A stretch of DNA of 64,000 bases from Clitopilus passeckerianus (lineage: Eukaryota > Basidiomycota > Agaricomycetes > Agaricales > Entolomataceae): positions 1,736,001-1,800,000 of the forward strand of contig CALYLX010000128.1 in the NCBI GenBank assembly GCA_944990035.1. Reading direction: 5' to 3'. Shown here piece after piece: positions 20,529 to 31,912 of this stretch. The notes below the pieces were generated by a model, which worked only from the letters and a program-made list of their open reading frames with translations, did not search any database and was not told the DNA's origin. Numbering within the stretch: the stretch's first letter is position 1; each line of letters opens with the position of its first letter. Made by a program: the position numbers and the translations under genes.

Positions 20529-20880
20529 TGAGTTACGAGGCCAAGTAGATTTGGTCGCTGACGTCTGAGGTCAGTGATCACGTAAGCAGTGGACCGACAA
20601 AGCCTTGGAAGGGGAAGTTGCTCTCTTTTGTGCTATTTTAGAGCCAAAAGGTCGAATTAACATAACATCTCAGTTTAGCTAGCAAACCCAGCTAATCTCT
20701 TCTCGTTGCTCAAGCAGAAATCCATTTTCAAGGTTTTGACGCGTCGACGCGAAGTGATCACATGACCGGTGATGGCAAGATTAAACCCTAACCTGAAGTT
20801 TTCAAGTTTGCGGTCTCCTTACCTCGACCAGCCTTTGTCGAAAATTTGCACAGATCCTCCGGGGAACTTGGCGATCGAAG
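20529..20880. promoter_or_regulatory. Divergent promoter of NDUFAF3 and the NOL11-like gene
   Basis: 352 bp between divergent starts. It contains two TGATCAC words (near 20574 and 20755), the second next to CATGACCGGTGAT. These may be binding sites; no factor can be named. No gene is seen. Confidence 0.4.
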
Positions 20881-23581
20881 ATGCCTGCAAATGCTTCAAT
20901 AGCGGAACCATTTACACTTTCAGCCTACAACTCAAGGTTTCCAAAGGCAAGCAGCAGCAAAAAAGAAGCAAACTATGCGCCAGTCTTTGCTTCACACACC
21001 AACGCTCCTGGCAGCACGGATGGTTATGCCACGGTGACTGCTCAATGTGATGGAATACATGTTTTGGATGTAAGTACATCTGCTCGCGAAGAAATGACGA
21101 AGCTGATGCCTGTTCAAGATATCCGATCTTCATCCAGTCCTTTCACATACTTTAGGGCCAACCACGACGTTCTGCTGCCCTGCGATCAGTTTCTATGAAA
21201 CCGACGGAGCCGACCAATACTGCACGACATTTGCGGCTATTGAGTCAAACCCTGATCTATCTGCTGAGGAGCGAGGGAAAACCCTCTGGACGTGGAGAGA
21301 AAGTCTTTCGAGCCAGCTCTCAGAGCGATCATTTCAGAAAAAGAAAGCTGTTTCGGTACGTCCGCTGCAACATTTCGATTGATAGTCTCGCCGACTTGAC
21401 ATGCAAGTCGTCAGGTAACACACCGGATATTTGCGTTGAGAAGATGTGATGAACTACCCTCAACTGTCCTCGTCCTGTCACCCAAAGGAGATGTCACCGC
21501 CATTAACAAGGAGCTGAAAACGACGAGCGTTTGGGAATCAAAAGAATCCACTGACCCTGTTCTGCGGGTGTTCGCCTTCTCCAGACAAGCATGCGCCTTT
21601 CCCCTCCCGTCATCCGCACCGTCAAGAGGAGCCATAATTGTTACCCTTGCTAAGTCAGAACCAGAAAATTCGCTTCATGCACAAATACTCTCAGTCAACG
21701 AGCAGTCAGCCATCTCAGAATCGGCAAACATAATATTACCCAACGAAACAGACGTGAGCATTCTCAGCTTCGCTATGGCATCTTTCTAAAGACCAACGTT
21801 TTAGGTGGCCGACTGTTCCTTCAATGTATCAGGATGCCTTACCGTCCTGAGCAAATCTGGCATATGGCATACATACATGTTGAACACATCTGATGATGAC
21901 AAGCCCACATTCACGCCGGCTGCTGATCCTTTCCGTCTGAAGGACCTCTCATTCTTGAAGAAACCAAACTCAGACAACATTTCCATTCTTGCGTTGACTG
22001 CATCCCACGTCCTCCTATCTGCGCTCACAGATGCCCCAACCTCAGAAGTAGCAATCCAGCTTTGGGATCTCCAGTACTCTGTACTCCTGGCTTCCCAAAC
22101 GGTCTCTCTTCCTTCCAGCCTCGCCGAATTCAAGAACACCTCCGTTCGCTTGAATATCATTGAAGCCACTGCAAATCAAGCGGTCCTCACTTTAACCCCA
22201 ACGAATGTCGACGCAGATCAGAAAGCTCCCCGCTCAAGCGTTTTGATCATTCCGTTCACATGCCCATCGACATCGACAATTGCCAATGCCCTGGGCCAAG
22301 CCACTGCTTCGGCGAGATGGATCGACCAAGGCCCAAACGCTGCTGATGGAGCAACTGCGCAGCGTCCGTATGATGCTGCTCGAGCTAAAGTCGTTCTTGC
22401 AATGTCGGTGGCGATGGACAAGAATCTTCCCCAAGCAGCGAATAAGGCTTTCTTCGATTGGGAGGCACGGGAGTCAAAAGTAGCTGTTAAGAATGCTGGT
22501 ATTTCTGACCAGGTTGGAATGTCTTTACCTTCTATTGCCTGAACTGTGGCTCAAATTTTATGCTCGCCCAGGATCCTCTACCGCAAGTCACCCTCGGGGA
22601 GACTTTTGTAAAGGATGTTCTCCTAACAGTACTCCAACCGACCAAACCTGCCAATACACCTTATTCGTCAGAGGTCACTCGGTATCTGTTAAACAGAAAA
22701 GCTATCAACTCTGTTGTGTTAGACGGCGGGTTGCTGATTGCACTCCGTGCCAAAGACGATTGGGTGAGTATATGTGCGTTTACGCACCATATCAAAGCTG
22801 ACCCATTGCATTAGCCGTCCATTTCCCTCGCCATGACCAACGTCATTGACTTGTCCGAACTTGAAATCCTCGACTGTTTACGGATCGTTGCCATTCGCCA
22901 CAGCCAAGCAGCCACGACTGACGATAATGCCATGCAAGTTGACAGCGCCTCGGACATCCCTTCTCTACCGACGTTCCTCGCCCTCTGTGTTAATTATACG
23001 ACGTCAGCGGCCCCTCTACGCACTGTGTTGAGGAGGCTGTTCCCAGACCCAGACCATGTGCTTGCTATTTTGGAAGTCCTAGACGGTTGGCTTGAGCAAT
23101 GGATAGATGAGGAGGAGAAACTGTTGCCCAGCGAAGATCAAGTAACGAAAGACGACAAAGGAGTGCCGATAATCCAAGAGGTTACGGCGACCAAAAATGA
23201 GCTCCCACCTCTTCAAAAGGTAACTTTTCACTGTTTCTCCACGGAGTGTTTATGTCCTAATACATATCTTTCCAGATCCTGGACTTCCTTCAAGCTCTTC
23301 TCGATGCAACATTCCTCACGCTTCTCGCTCACCCACCTTCTCACCGGCTCCTTCAGTCCATTCAATCCCATATTGATCCTCAAATTGCAAACAACACAGC
23401 TCTAGAGCAGTTGCGCGGCCCCCTTGAGAGCTACTCCAGAGCTCAAGTCAAGGCGATCAAGGAAGCGAATGAGGACAAATCGAAACAACCTGTTGGTGAT
23501 TGGAGACAGAGAAGAAAGAGGTTGCATGAGCAGGCTGGGATGGCGATCGGGCTGTATCAAGTAGAAGAGCTTGTGTTGTAG
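20881..23581 (+). CDS. NOL11/Utp8-like nucleolar protein (t-UTP component)
   Basis: Seven exons, join(20881..21069,21119..21355,21415..21753,21805..22512,22572..22763,22815..23219,23276..23581), all phase-consistent, give 791 aa. The N-terminal half reads like a degenerate beta-propeller (GIHVLDISDLHPVL, TVLVLSPKGDVTAINKE, GCLTVLSKSGIWHTY, VAIQLWDLQYSVLLA). The C-terminal half is helical and ends ILDFLQALLDATFLTLL followed much later by MAIGLYQVEELVL. A final Y-x-(I/V)-E-x-L segment after an LLDAxF helix is how NOL11 proteins end. NOL11 belongs to the subcomplex that links rDNA transcription to processing of pre-18S rRNA in the nucleolus. The gene structure is secure; the family call rests on the ends and layout and needs a profile search. 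Confidence 0.7.
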
Positions 23582-24121
23582 CTACCTCGCTAGCTATCGA
23601 GGTGTGGACAGGTATTGACATGATCTACGAATGGATTTACGTTTGTACACAACGGGTATGGATCAATACGGGTCTTGCGCCACGAGGGGTGGTCGTCCGC
23701 AGTACGCTTCGGCGTAATTGAGCGATTTTGGCTAAAGGCCAGAGTCTCGTCGCAGAGCACTATCCTCCGCGAGATCTATATTCAATGAACAAGATTGTCA
23801 GCATAAGAGCACATGACACAGAAGTACTGCGCAGCGGCCTGAGGAGGAAGAATGAACGACATGGTGTGTTTATTGTCTGATCTAGCATCAAAACGTTTCC
23901 AACATTGGTATCTGAAGAGCTTCCAAACGGTGTGAAGCCAAAAAGCATTTTCGACTTTGGTCAAGGATTATTACAGCGGGGACATTGATCAAGACTATAG
24001 CGCAAAAAAGAGGGCCCGTGTAGATATTACAACAAAACTGAGCAAAGTACAATTATACAGAGCAGTAAATAGCGCAAATGTCAAAAAACCTGGAGGTATC
24101 TCTGGAATGAAGCCCACAAGA
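23582..24121. other. Convergent intergenic region, no gene seen
   Basis: 540 bp between two 3' ends. Only short frames occur. Probably two 3' UTRs with a spacer. Confidence 0.4.
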
Positions 24122-25435
24122 CTACATCTTCCTCTTGCTTCGTCTTGGTGCGGTAGCCTCTCCTTCTTCTTCTTCCTCCTTCTCCTCGACCTTCCGCTTC
24201 CGCCGACCTCCAGTCACTTTCCTCTCTGGCACCTTTTCACTATCCTTATCACCACCTTCCGACTTGTCATCAGAGAGCTCAGTCAGTGGAGACTCCTCCC
24301 TAATTTCTTCCTTCTTAGCCTTAGCCGAAGCTCTCCTCTTTGGTGGCGCTTTACCAGCAGCTGGGGATGCGTTTGACGTAGATTTCTTGCTTCCACCGGC
24401 GGGGGATTTCTTCTTTAGATCTAGCTCTTCCCAACCGCCTTTTGAGGCCATTTTCGTTATGGCTTCCCATGCTACAGGGTCCACTCGTTGAACGCTCAGT
24501 CGGCCTTTTCTAACAAGATCCATGGCTGCAAAAAAGGTTTTCAGGATCTTAGGAAGGCTTCTGAGAGAAATGGGCGTACTTTTGATGGCTTGAAAACCCT
24601 CCTCACCGATGTACTCGACCTCTGAAGGTAGTTCAGAGGAGCCCGTGATGTATCGCAGGAGGGCGAGAGATACGAAATGTTCTGCTCGTTTGTCAAATGT
24701 CAGATCGACCATAAACCATTTCGGGTCATCTTGTTTTGTTTTCTGGCGGGATATGGTCTAATAAGGGCGTGGGCAGAGAAGTAGTGGAGCTTACGGCGTC
24801 GAAGTAAGGATGAGAACTACGAGCGGGGACCAAAAATCAGGCCAGAAAATATATGGTAGAACCTGCCACACTCACGGGTCCCATGCCGTATCTGCAGAAG
24901 GGCGGAAGTGAGCAGCCGAAAGAGTGTGCAGGGCCATATGTACACTTACAGTCTGGATAGGCTTCTTTGAATACCTGCGGAAGAACGCATGAAAAAAGCT
25001 CAGAAACTTATCAGTGTCGATCAGGTTTCACCACACCTTTGCAAAGCCAGCAACGCCTGTATTACGATAGCACTCAATATAAATTGTTTGCCAAGAGAAG
25101 TGACAAAATGCGTTTTACCTGGATTCTTGCAATTCGAATGATAGAATAGAGCCTAGAAACCGTCAGATATTGTCATATTTCGAAGCTCTCACGTACTTGT
25201 TCGTCGACTTTCATCTCCTTCATGAGATTCCTGGCTTCATAGTTCCGTACGCCTTCCCAAGGTGAGGTCTTCACGGACTCAAAGTCATCTACACTGAACT
25301 GTGGCGCGAATTCAGGGATGAAACACCGGCCACAGCAAAAGAACGTGCGCCGTCGCGTACCTTCACATCCTTTCCTTTGACGACGCGTGAATCTGGCTCA
25401 GCCTTCAAAAGCCAGTACTTGCCGGACACTGGCAT
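24122..25435 (-). CDS. EVE-domain protein (THYN1-like) with charged C-terminal tail
   Basis: Eight exons, join(24122..24742,24795..24816,24876..24891,24950..24974,25037..25056,25119..25152,25197..25298,25361..25435), give 304 aa. The EVE domain spans about residues 3-170: KYWLLKAEPDSRVVKGKDVK, WEGVRNYEARNLMKEMK, ALFYHSNCKNPGVAGFAKVF, YPDYTAWDPSHPYFD, KWFMVDLTFDKRAEHFVSLA and the closing RKGRLSVQRVDP. EVE proteins are YTH-related readers of modified DNA or RNA bases (family knowledge). Five middle exons are only 34, 20, 25, 16 and 22 nt long. After the domain comes a Lys/Glu/Ser-rich tail ending in APRRSKRKM, suited to nuclear targeting. The run of phase-compatible micro-exons that rebuilds the domain exactly makes the model strong. 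Confidence 0.93.
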
Positions 25436-26046
25436 GATGGGCGTTGGCTTGAAAAATACCTTACATCAGCAACCAAGAAGGTACTCTAACGGCAACTTAA
25501 CGGAGGGCTAGATCAGTGTCAACTAATACTTCACACCTTTGGGACTGCATTCCGAGATGATCCTCTCCAAGTGCGCCCAAGGCCGAGTCAGGACCTAGTT
25601 CCACACTGGAGAATACTGCGCACGAGAGCCACAAATCTATGTAGAGGGTCCGCTGACACCAAAGGTCCGTGAATTGAGAAGGGAAGCACTACCTTGTGAC
25701 CGATTAATCTGCGCAAAGCACTGAAAGTTCTCATGATAAAGTCCAATGGGCCCCCATAGACGTTTTCTCGGTGCAAAAGAAGTGCCTAAAAGTATCAGAT
25801 ATCGCCCCGAATTTGTGTAGTTGGAGCCTTGGCTTTTTCGAAGTTGCGTTTCACACACAGCGTAATTTCCTTTTTGGAGATTCAGTTGGGCGGCTGTGCA
25901 AGGGCCGAGTTGCCGAAAACCAATTGAGTGTGGAGATTCTATCTCCGAAAGGGAATTTACATCATTCGTTCCCTTGTTGCTGCGCATTTCAATTCTGTTT
26001 AAAAGAAGACCAATTAGACTCGGCTTAGTTCTCATAGTCTTCAGCA
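25436..26046. promoter_or_regulatory. Divergent intergenic region, EVE gene and stomatin-like gene
   Basis: 611 bp between divergent starts. A 149-codon minus frame (26086-25637) crosses it but overlaps the first stomatin exon and has no recognisable content. I see no gene. Confidence 0.4.
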
Positions 26047-27436
26047 ATGTCCCAGATCGATACCAAGGCAAGGATCCCGTCGCCAACTTCGTCTACCTCC
26101 TCGCACGGCAACGTCGTTGACCACCATGCTGCTCACGGTTGGTTTGAATGTTCATAGAATTTCACAACCGAAACTCATAGAGTATCATAGTGACGGACGA
26201 TACTGCTGGTCCTGCCTATGCACGAAGGGCAGGCGCTGCTAATGGCGGAATGATTGTCGTTCAGCCATTGAAGAAGAGCGAAATGCAGCCCTCCTATGCT
26301 CAGGACCTCGGTCTTGGTGATGTCCAGCATGGGCTCTATGGATCCCTCCTACAGGGACTGGGTAGCTGCATCGGCTTGATTGGTGCATTCCCTTGCTGCC
26401 CTCTACCCAACCCCTTCCGAGAGGTCAACCAAGGTAAGCAATCGGTTTCTGATGGAATTTGCATTGGTAGAACCCGACTGAATTATTTAATAGGAGCGGT
26501 TGGTTTGGTCTCACGCTTTGGACAGTTCTACAAGGCCGTCGATCCTGGTCTTGTGAACGTGAATGTATGCACCGAATCACTCCGCACTGTCGATGTCAAG
26601 ATCCAAATCAGTCCCATTGGAAGGCAAACTGTCATGTGGGCATAACTTCCCAAGCCACCCGTTTCCATCTGACTTAATTTTTGTTCACAGCACTCGCGAC
26701 AACGTCAACGTCGAGATGTGAGTCCATCATTTCATCAGAAGGCTAACATACTAACCAAAATCGCGACGAAATAGTGATTCCGTCATTTACTTCCAAATCA
26801 CGAATCCCTATCGTGCTGCCTTCGGTATCAGCGATCTGCGACAAGCCCTTATTGAACGTGCACAGACCACCCTCCGACATGTCGTCGGTGCCCGTGCCGT
26901 CCAGAGTGTTGTCACTGAACGTGAAGCCATCGCATTCGAGATTGCTGAAATCGTTGGTGACGTAGCCGACAAATGGGGTGTCTCCATTGAGGGTATCCTC
27001 ATCAAGGATATCATCTTCAGCCCCGAAGTTGCGGCATCCCTCTCCTCGGCTGCTCAGCAGAAGCGTATTGGAGAGTCCAAGGTCATTGCTGCCCGTGCCG
27101 AAGTCGACGCTGCTAGGCTCATGCGCCAAGCTGCCGACATCCTCGCATCTCCCGCAGCTATGCAAATTCGTCAGTTGGAGGCTTGTGCGTATTCACTTTG
27201 TTCATTTCTACGTCATACTCGGTTCTGATACACCTCATCTCAATTCAGTGCAAACTATGGCCAAGACTTCCAGCAGCAAGGTTATTTTCGTCCCGATGCA
27301 ACTCCAGAGTGACGTTGTTGGTCAACTGGCGGGCCAAGCGTCCGGTTCTGGCGCCCTTATCCAGCAGGAATCGAATGATGGAGGAGCAGGTGGGGTTGCT
27401 CGTATGGGATTGATCAACAGTCTATCTCAAATTTAA
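26047..27436 (+). CDS. Stomatin-like protein (SPFH/Band 7 family)
   Basis: Six exons, join(26047..26137,26191..26433,26494..26635,26691..26717,26775..27184,27249..27436), give 366 aa. A short hydrophobic stretch, GSCIGLIGAFPCCPLPNPF (about residue 85), is the membrane hairpin and carries the Cys pair often palmitoylated in stomatins. The SPFH domain follows: VGLVSRFGQFYKAVDPGLV, TRDNVNVEIDSVIYFQITNP, QTTLRHVVGARAVQSVVTE, WGVSIEGILIKDIIF. The coiled-coil part has QKRIGESKVIAARAEVDAAR, and the end has SSSKVIFVPMQLQ. Fungal relatives are StoA/StoB. They scaffold membrane microdomains at the plasma membrane or in mitochondria. Prohibitins differ in sequence and lack this hairpin. The fourth exon is only 27 nt. 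Confidence 0.92.
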
Positions 27437-27767
27437 TTGCTTTACAGCTTGAACAAGAGCAGAAGCATTTCGTCGATACCATACCCACTACGGTGACCTC
27501 CTTTGTACACCCACGACTCATACCTCGTTCGATTCTTGATTTGCCCTTCGTTTGTTGAATAAAACCCAACAAAACTTCGGTACCGTCGACTTACGACCCT
27601 TCATGCCTACGCCTGTTGTACTTTAGACCACCTCTTTAATTGTGCCTGTAATTTATTTCACTATTGCAGCACATTTTGTGCCTTTGAAAGATTAGCGGGA
27701 TGTCTGGAACCGCTAGGCGTTATCATCCCCGTTTCTAACACGAACAAACACGATGTAGAATCTTTCG
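27437..27767. other. Intergenic region, no gene seen
   Basis: 331 bp between two plus-strand genes: stomatin-like 3' UTR and the DNAJC28-like promoter. Confidence 0.35.
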
Positions 27768-29262
27768 ATGAAACCTTACAGACTCACTAGACCTCTTAAA
27801 GCTGCCCAAACTTTTGATGCGCAGAATCTTCGTATTTGTGCTTTCAGAGGCCTGAGCAGTACTTCTGCTTGCTGCTCTCAAAGTGCCAGCGATAAACTCT
27901 TCGAAGACGCTGCCAGAGAGGAAGCAGAACGTGAATCATCGAAACGTCCCGGTTCACCCTCTCGGCTACCTCTCCTCGAGAACCAACATGAGAACTGGGA
28001 TGGCGACGAACGAATGGAGGATACTATTCTCCGCATGCTAGTCGACAAGTACAAGCCCCTTCGCACGGGCTCTATCCAAACTGCAGAACAAAAGATCAGG
28101 TCTACCCCTCCTCGCGTAAGCCAGGTGGTGGTGAACCCAAATATGCGACCAAGCACTGGGTCTTGGGCAACAGAACCTCTACTTCCTTCATCAGAGACGC
28201 ATAGACCCTGGCACACGGAGTTCAAGGTGCCCTCGCATGCAACTGCGTCGATTAAACATGCGTCGTTGGAGTCTGTAGCTTCTGTTGCTGCTTCTGCGTC
28301 AGGGTCAGGAGCGAGTGCTGCAAAATCGTTCCCTGTTGATGATAAAGAGCGGAGGCGGGAGAGGGAGGAAAGGAAGAAGTTGATGCTTGGGGGGAGGTTG
28401 GTTCGGGCGAAGGAGTCGACGTTGGATTATCGGTTGGGGATTAAGGGTGGTGGTTCTGGTAGCGCCGAAGGAGGAGCAGTGAGAAGGCAGGCGAATCCGG
28501 TCAGCATGAGAGGTTGGGGAAGTATGGTGGAAGATAGGATTCGGAAGGCACAAAAAGCCGGACTGTTCGACAATATCAAGGGGAGGGGACAACCGCTGAA
28601 GAAAGCTGTGGAGGAGTCGAATCCATTTCTTCCAAGAGAAGAATACCTTATGAACAGAATCGTGCAACGGAATGGGGCTGCACCTCCCTGGGTTGAATTA
28701 CAGAATGGTATGTTCCACCTGAGTTGATACCTGGATATCCCGCTGATCTTGCGGTTTGTCTACAGAGTTGGACGTCGCAGTGAACACCTTCAGAGATGTC
28801 CTCAAACAGTCCTGGGTCAAGCAAGCCGTCCGGTCAATCACATCCAGTACTCCCCCCAGTCTCTTACACACCTTCAACCGCGGTGATATCACAGCCTTCC
28901 GGGACAGAGACTGGGAGAAGCGCGAGGAGAAATACCACGACATTGCACTTGAAGAGGTCAACTCTCTTGTACGGAAGTACAATGGCCTTGCACCGTATAT
29001 TGCGCGGAGACCGTACTATTTACGGTCGGTGGAGTTCGATAGGCTGTTTGATAGCTCGGTGGATGACATTTTAGAAGAGTTGGCTACGAGGGCGGACGAA
29101 GCTTCTACTGGAGGATCACAAGGTCTCTTCTCCAGTGGATTCAATGCCTCGAGAGGGGAAAGAAGGACCTCACCCGACGAACTAGAAAAACAGAATTCAT
29201 CGTGGTCTTTGCGGGAGTTGTTCTGGTCATGGATAGGCAAGAGAGTTGGGTGGCCGAAGTGA
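27768..29262 (+). CDS. DNAJC28-like protein (DUF1992 domain)
   Basis: Two exons, join(27768..28707,28766..29262), give 478 aa. The N-terminus MKPYRLTRPLKAAQTF, followed by GLSSTSACCSQ, looks like a mitochondrial presequence. The DUF1992 domain follows the Ser-rich middle: MVEDRIRKAQKAGLFDNIKG (about residue 250), GRGQPLKK, NPFLPREEYLMNRIVQRNGA, PPWVELQNELDVAVNTFRDV. This is the domain DNAJC28 homologues share, without the J domain of the animal protein. Its molecular role is not established. The Ser-rich insert between presequence and domain is long. Nearby genes for a stomatin-like protein and a mitochondrial ribosomal protein fit a mitochondrial setting. Confidence 0.85.
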
Positions 29263-29466
29263 AGCCGACAATCAAAACACACTACCTTACTATTTACTAA
29301 TTATCGTTTCTACCGGGCATATACGTACTGCAAAACATTACCTTTGTCTGGCTTGAGCGACGGAACTGCTATAAGGAGAAACATGTTTGGCATTGTTTGT
29401 TTCAGAGGCCTCGCGCCCAGAATTTCGTGACCATTCCTGGTGGCCAGCTACAGTAAAGGTCCAGAC

Positions 29467-29907
29467 ATGGCATCCCTCGTCGCTGCTAGAAACATTGCCA
29501 GGCCACAATGGCTCAACGCCACGCGTACAATGGCAACAGCAGTTCAATCTTCAGCTACCAGCGCTTCCACAACAACAACACCTGCCGAAGCGTTCACCTC
29601 GTCCACGACGGAACCCAATACCTACTTCAAAATCACAATGCGACGCTCCGCTATTTCGTTGGGCGAAAAGAAAAAGGGAACTGTTGCTTCTCTAGGAATA
29701 CATCGTCGTCACCAAACGGTGTATCATAAACACGGGCCTGAGGTTGCTGGCAAAATATTACTTTTGAAGGAGCTGCTGGAGGTGGAGAACGTTCCTGAGT
29801 CTGAGGTCAAGACGAAGCAACAGCAGAGGGCTGAGAGGAGGCCACCGAGGGGATATCAGGTTGTTGGGAGCAAGAAGGGTGCTTCACCGGCGTTCGAGAG
29901 TTCATGA
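29467..29907 (+). CDS. MRPL33: Mitochondrial large-subunit ribosomal protein uL30m (yeast Mrpl33 type)
   Basis: A single exon of 146 aa. The frame is open a little further upstream, but the first ATG is at 29467 (MASLVAARNIARPQWL), which gives a typical presequence. The uL30 fold follows: TYFKITMRRSAISLGEKKK, GTVASLGIHRRHQTVYHKHG, VAGKILLLKELLEVENV. It is a component of the mitochondrial 54S ribosomal subunit. The C-terminal extension KKGASPAFESS is short and charged. The call rests on the strong first motif. Confidence 0.9.
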   Translation: MASLVAARNIARPQWLNATRTMATAVQSSATSASTTTTPAEAFTSSTTEPNTYFKITMRRSAISLGEKKKGTVASLGIHRRHQTVYHKHGPEVAGKILLLKELLEVENVPESEVKTKQQQRAERRPPRGYQVVGSKKGASPAFESS

Positions 29908-30281
29908 CGCTCCTATAGTAAGTGCTTTTCCTCGCGCAGCCTTGCTCCTTATTCATTCAGTTGATTCAGGAAGACAATAATCTATAATTTGTTCTGTTTC
30001 CATCTAATACACCACTTTACTTCAAGTACTGTTGAAGCACATCCTCACAACATCTTCTTTGTAACGACTTTCTGGCTTCACTCGTGACAGCCTCGTGCAC
30101 TCAGTACCGGTTAATCGTTGAAAGGAATGTGTTATTCTAATTTAAGGATACAGCATAAAAATTACGGAACCCAGTACTCGCTACAATTCTCGAAGAGGCA
30201 CCAGACCAAGACCATGCATGGTCCACAATGGGTAACTCTAACCTGCCCAGTATAGAGGGATCCCCATCCATTATCATTCAG
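29908..30281. other. Convergent intergenic region, no gene seen
   Basis: 374 bp between the uL30m stop and the RAX1 stop; probably 3' UTRs. AT-rich with no clear ORF. Confidence 0.35.
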
Positions 30282-31912
30282 TCACCGATACGCACGTCCA
30301 GGAACAGCGAAAATGATTGCAGAGAAAATCTGCAAGTCATGTCAAATACCATACCCAAAAGCAAACAAAAGGGTCCTGGGACGTACCAGTAAATTACAAA
30401 CGCCCCAGCGGGTAACTTCGTACATGACCTGCCGGTGGACTGCCTTAATGCGGGGATCCTGGATAACAGTCTCGGGCCCGAATATTGGAGGCCGATTGAA
30501 GTGGAGTTCTTTCTTATCGGCAGGCAGGAGAGCTCGGAGGGGGATCTCTTCGCGGACGTCTCGTAAATCTGGCGTCACGGGGGTAGGTGGTTCTTGTTCG
30601 AAGGGAGCGATGAAGGTGAGGTTGGCTTTGCCAGCTGAGTTCGGTATCGAAGGGGCAAACGAGGTTTCGCTTTTCGTCGAGGATAGCTCGGTGGTGTTCT
30701 TCTTGGATGTATCTGTTGCTTCTGAAGGAAGGCAGACGCGATGAACGAAAGTCTTGGCCTCCTCGTCCATTTGCTGGAGCTCCCAGACGCGTAGCTGGGC
30801 GTTTCCACGCATCCAGACTTGAGAGCAGAATCTTTTCGTAGGAGCAGGATCAGGGAGACGAGATGTTCTTGAAGAAAGTGATCCTTACCCTCTCCAGGCT
30901 GAATACATATCCGCAGATCCATAGGACATAAACCCAACAGCGAAAATTCGATACACTCTATTGTGGTGTGGCGGAGTCGGCAGTAGCATGATCAGGACTA
31001 GCGCTAGAGCTAGTCCAACCAAGATGTTGGCTACGCCTACTGCGTACCTGTCAGAGAAGGTATTAGACGTTTAGGCAGGGACAATATGTCAGTGGCGGGA
31101 CGTACCAGTAAATTTGCTTTGACAGGTTAATATTCGTAGAGGCGATCGACAGGAACCTAGGGATGCTGCAGAGCTCGACCATTCTGTAGATTTCTTCGTA
31201 CGCTGGCCGAAACTGGATGGTTCCATTAGACGACATAGATATATCTAGAATAGGTATAACTTACGGCGTCGGGGTGTGGGTATTGAGAAACAGCGCGAAT
31301 GGCATTGTCACGAAGCGTTTCGTCCAGTGTTAATTCTTTGCTAGCTCCGGGGGAGAAGAAGGTAGCAATGACGTTCGAGCACTCAACCTCGAAACTATTC
31401 CTTGTAGGGTCCGTTGACTTCTCGCTGTGTTGTGTGAGAGGCTGAAATGAGAGTGTAGATGTCGGCGTTACTGGAGAAGGGGACCAATGTCTATCAGAAT
31501 CCTCTGGCGCTTGTAAGAACCGCGTTTTGAAGTCCTGAAGCCATGCTTTGATCAGAGAAGCAGGCGGCAGAAGCAATCTCGTTCACAGACCTGATACCAT
31601 ACGATAAACTGCAGATTCTCGACCGTGTACTCCTATAAGGGCCAGGTTCAGGTTTTCAATTGATAAGACTTGGGTAGAAACTTACCGCAAACGTGAGGTA
31701 CTTTTCAAAGTCTGCAAGGCTTATCGGAGCGCAGGTATCACCAGCAAGTATGTTCGCTGGCCAGGTCTTTTGAGTACACCTCCAGATTATAACACAGGCA
31801 ACTCACCAAGGGACACATCCTGCAGATGAGGCCTCAAGTTGAATCCTACTGCCCAAGGATGCAGGTCTGCGACAAAGGTTCTGGTTCTATCCTGTCCATA
31901 CGCTGAAGACAT
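30282..31912 (-). CDS. RAX1: RAX1-like RGS-domain membrane protein (bud-site/polarity)
   Basis: Eight exons, join(30282..30329,30387..30831,30889..31047,31106..31212,31265..31534,31591..31632,31686..31756,31807..31912), give 415 aa. An RGS-like region covers about residues 45-190: LADFEKYLTFAEYTVENLQF, IVWYQDFKTRFLQAP, and RDNAIRAVSQYPHPDAFRPA with YEEIYRMVELCSIPRFL. Membrane helices follow (VANILVGLALALVLIMLLP, RIFAVGFMSYG, and a last one IFSAIIFAVPG at the C-terminus). RGS plus C-terminal helices is the layout of yeast Rax1, which marks cell poles with Rax2. Exon phases all agree. A Ser-rich insert of about 60 residues sits inside the RGS region. Polarity function in a filamentous fungus is inferred. 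Confidence 0.85.

Noticed and set aside
20080..20568. 162-codon plus-strand open frame
   Set aside because: It is antisense to NDUFAF3, whose protein match is strong.
25637..26086. 149-codon minus frame upstream of the stomatin-like gene
   Set aside because: It overlaps the first exon of the stomatin-like gene and has no homology that I recognise. Chance open frame in a divergent promoter is more likely.
26047..27436. Calling the SPFH gene a prohibitin
   Set aside because: The membrane hairpin with Cys pair and the long N-terminal region fit stomatins; prohibitin motifs are absent.
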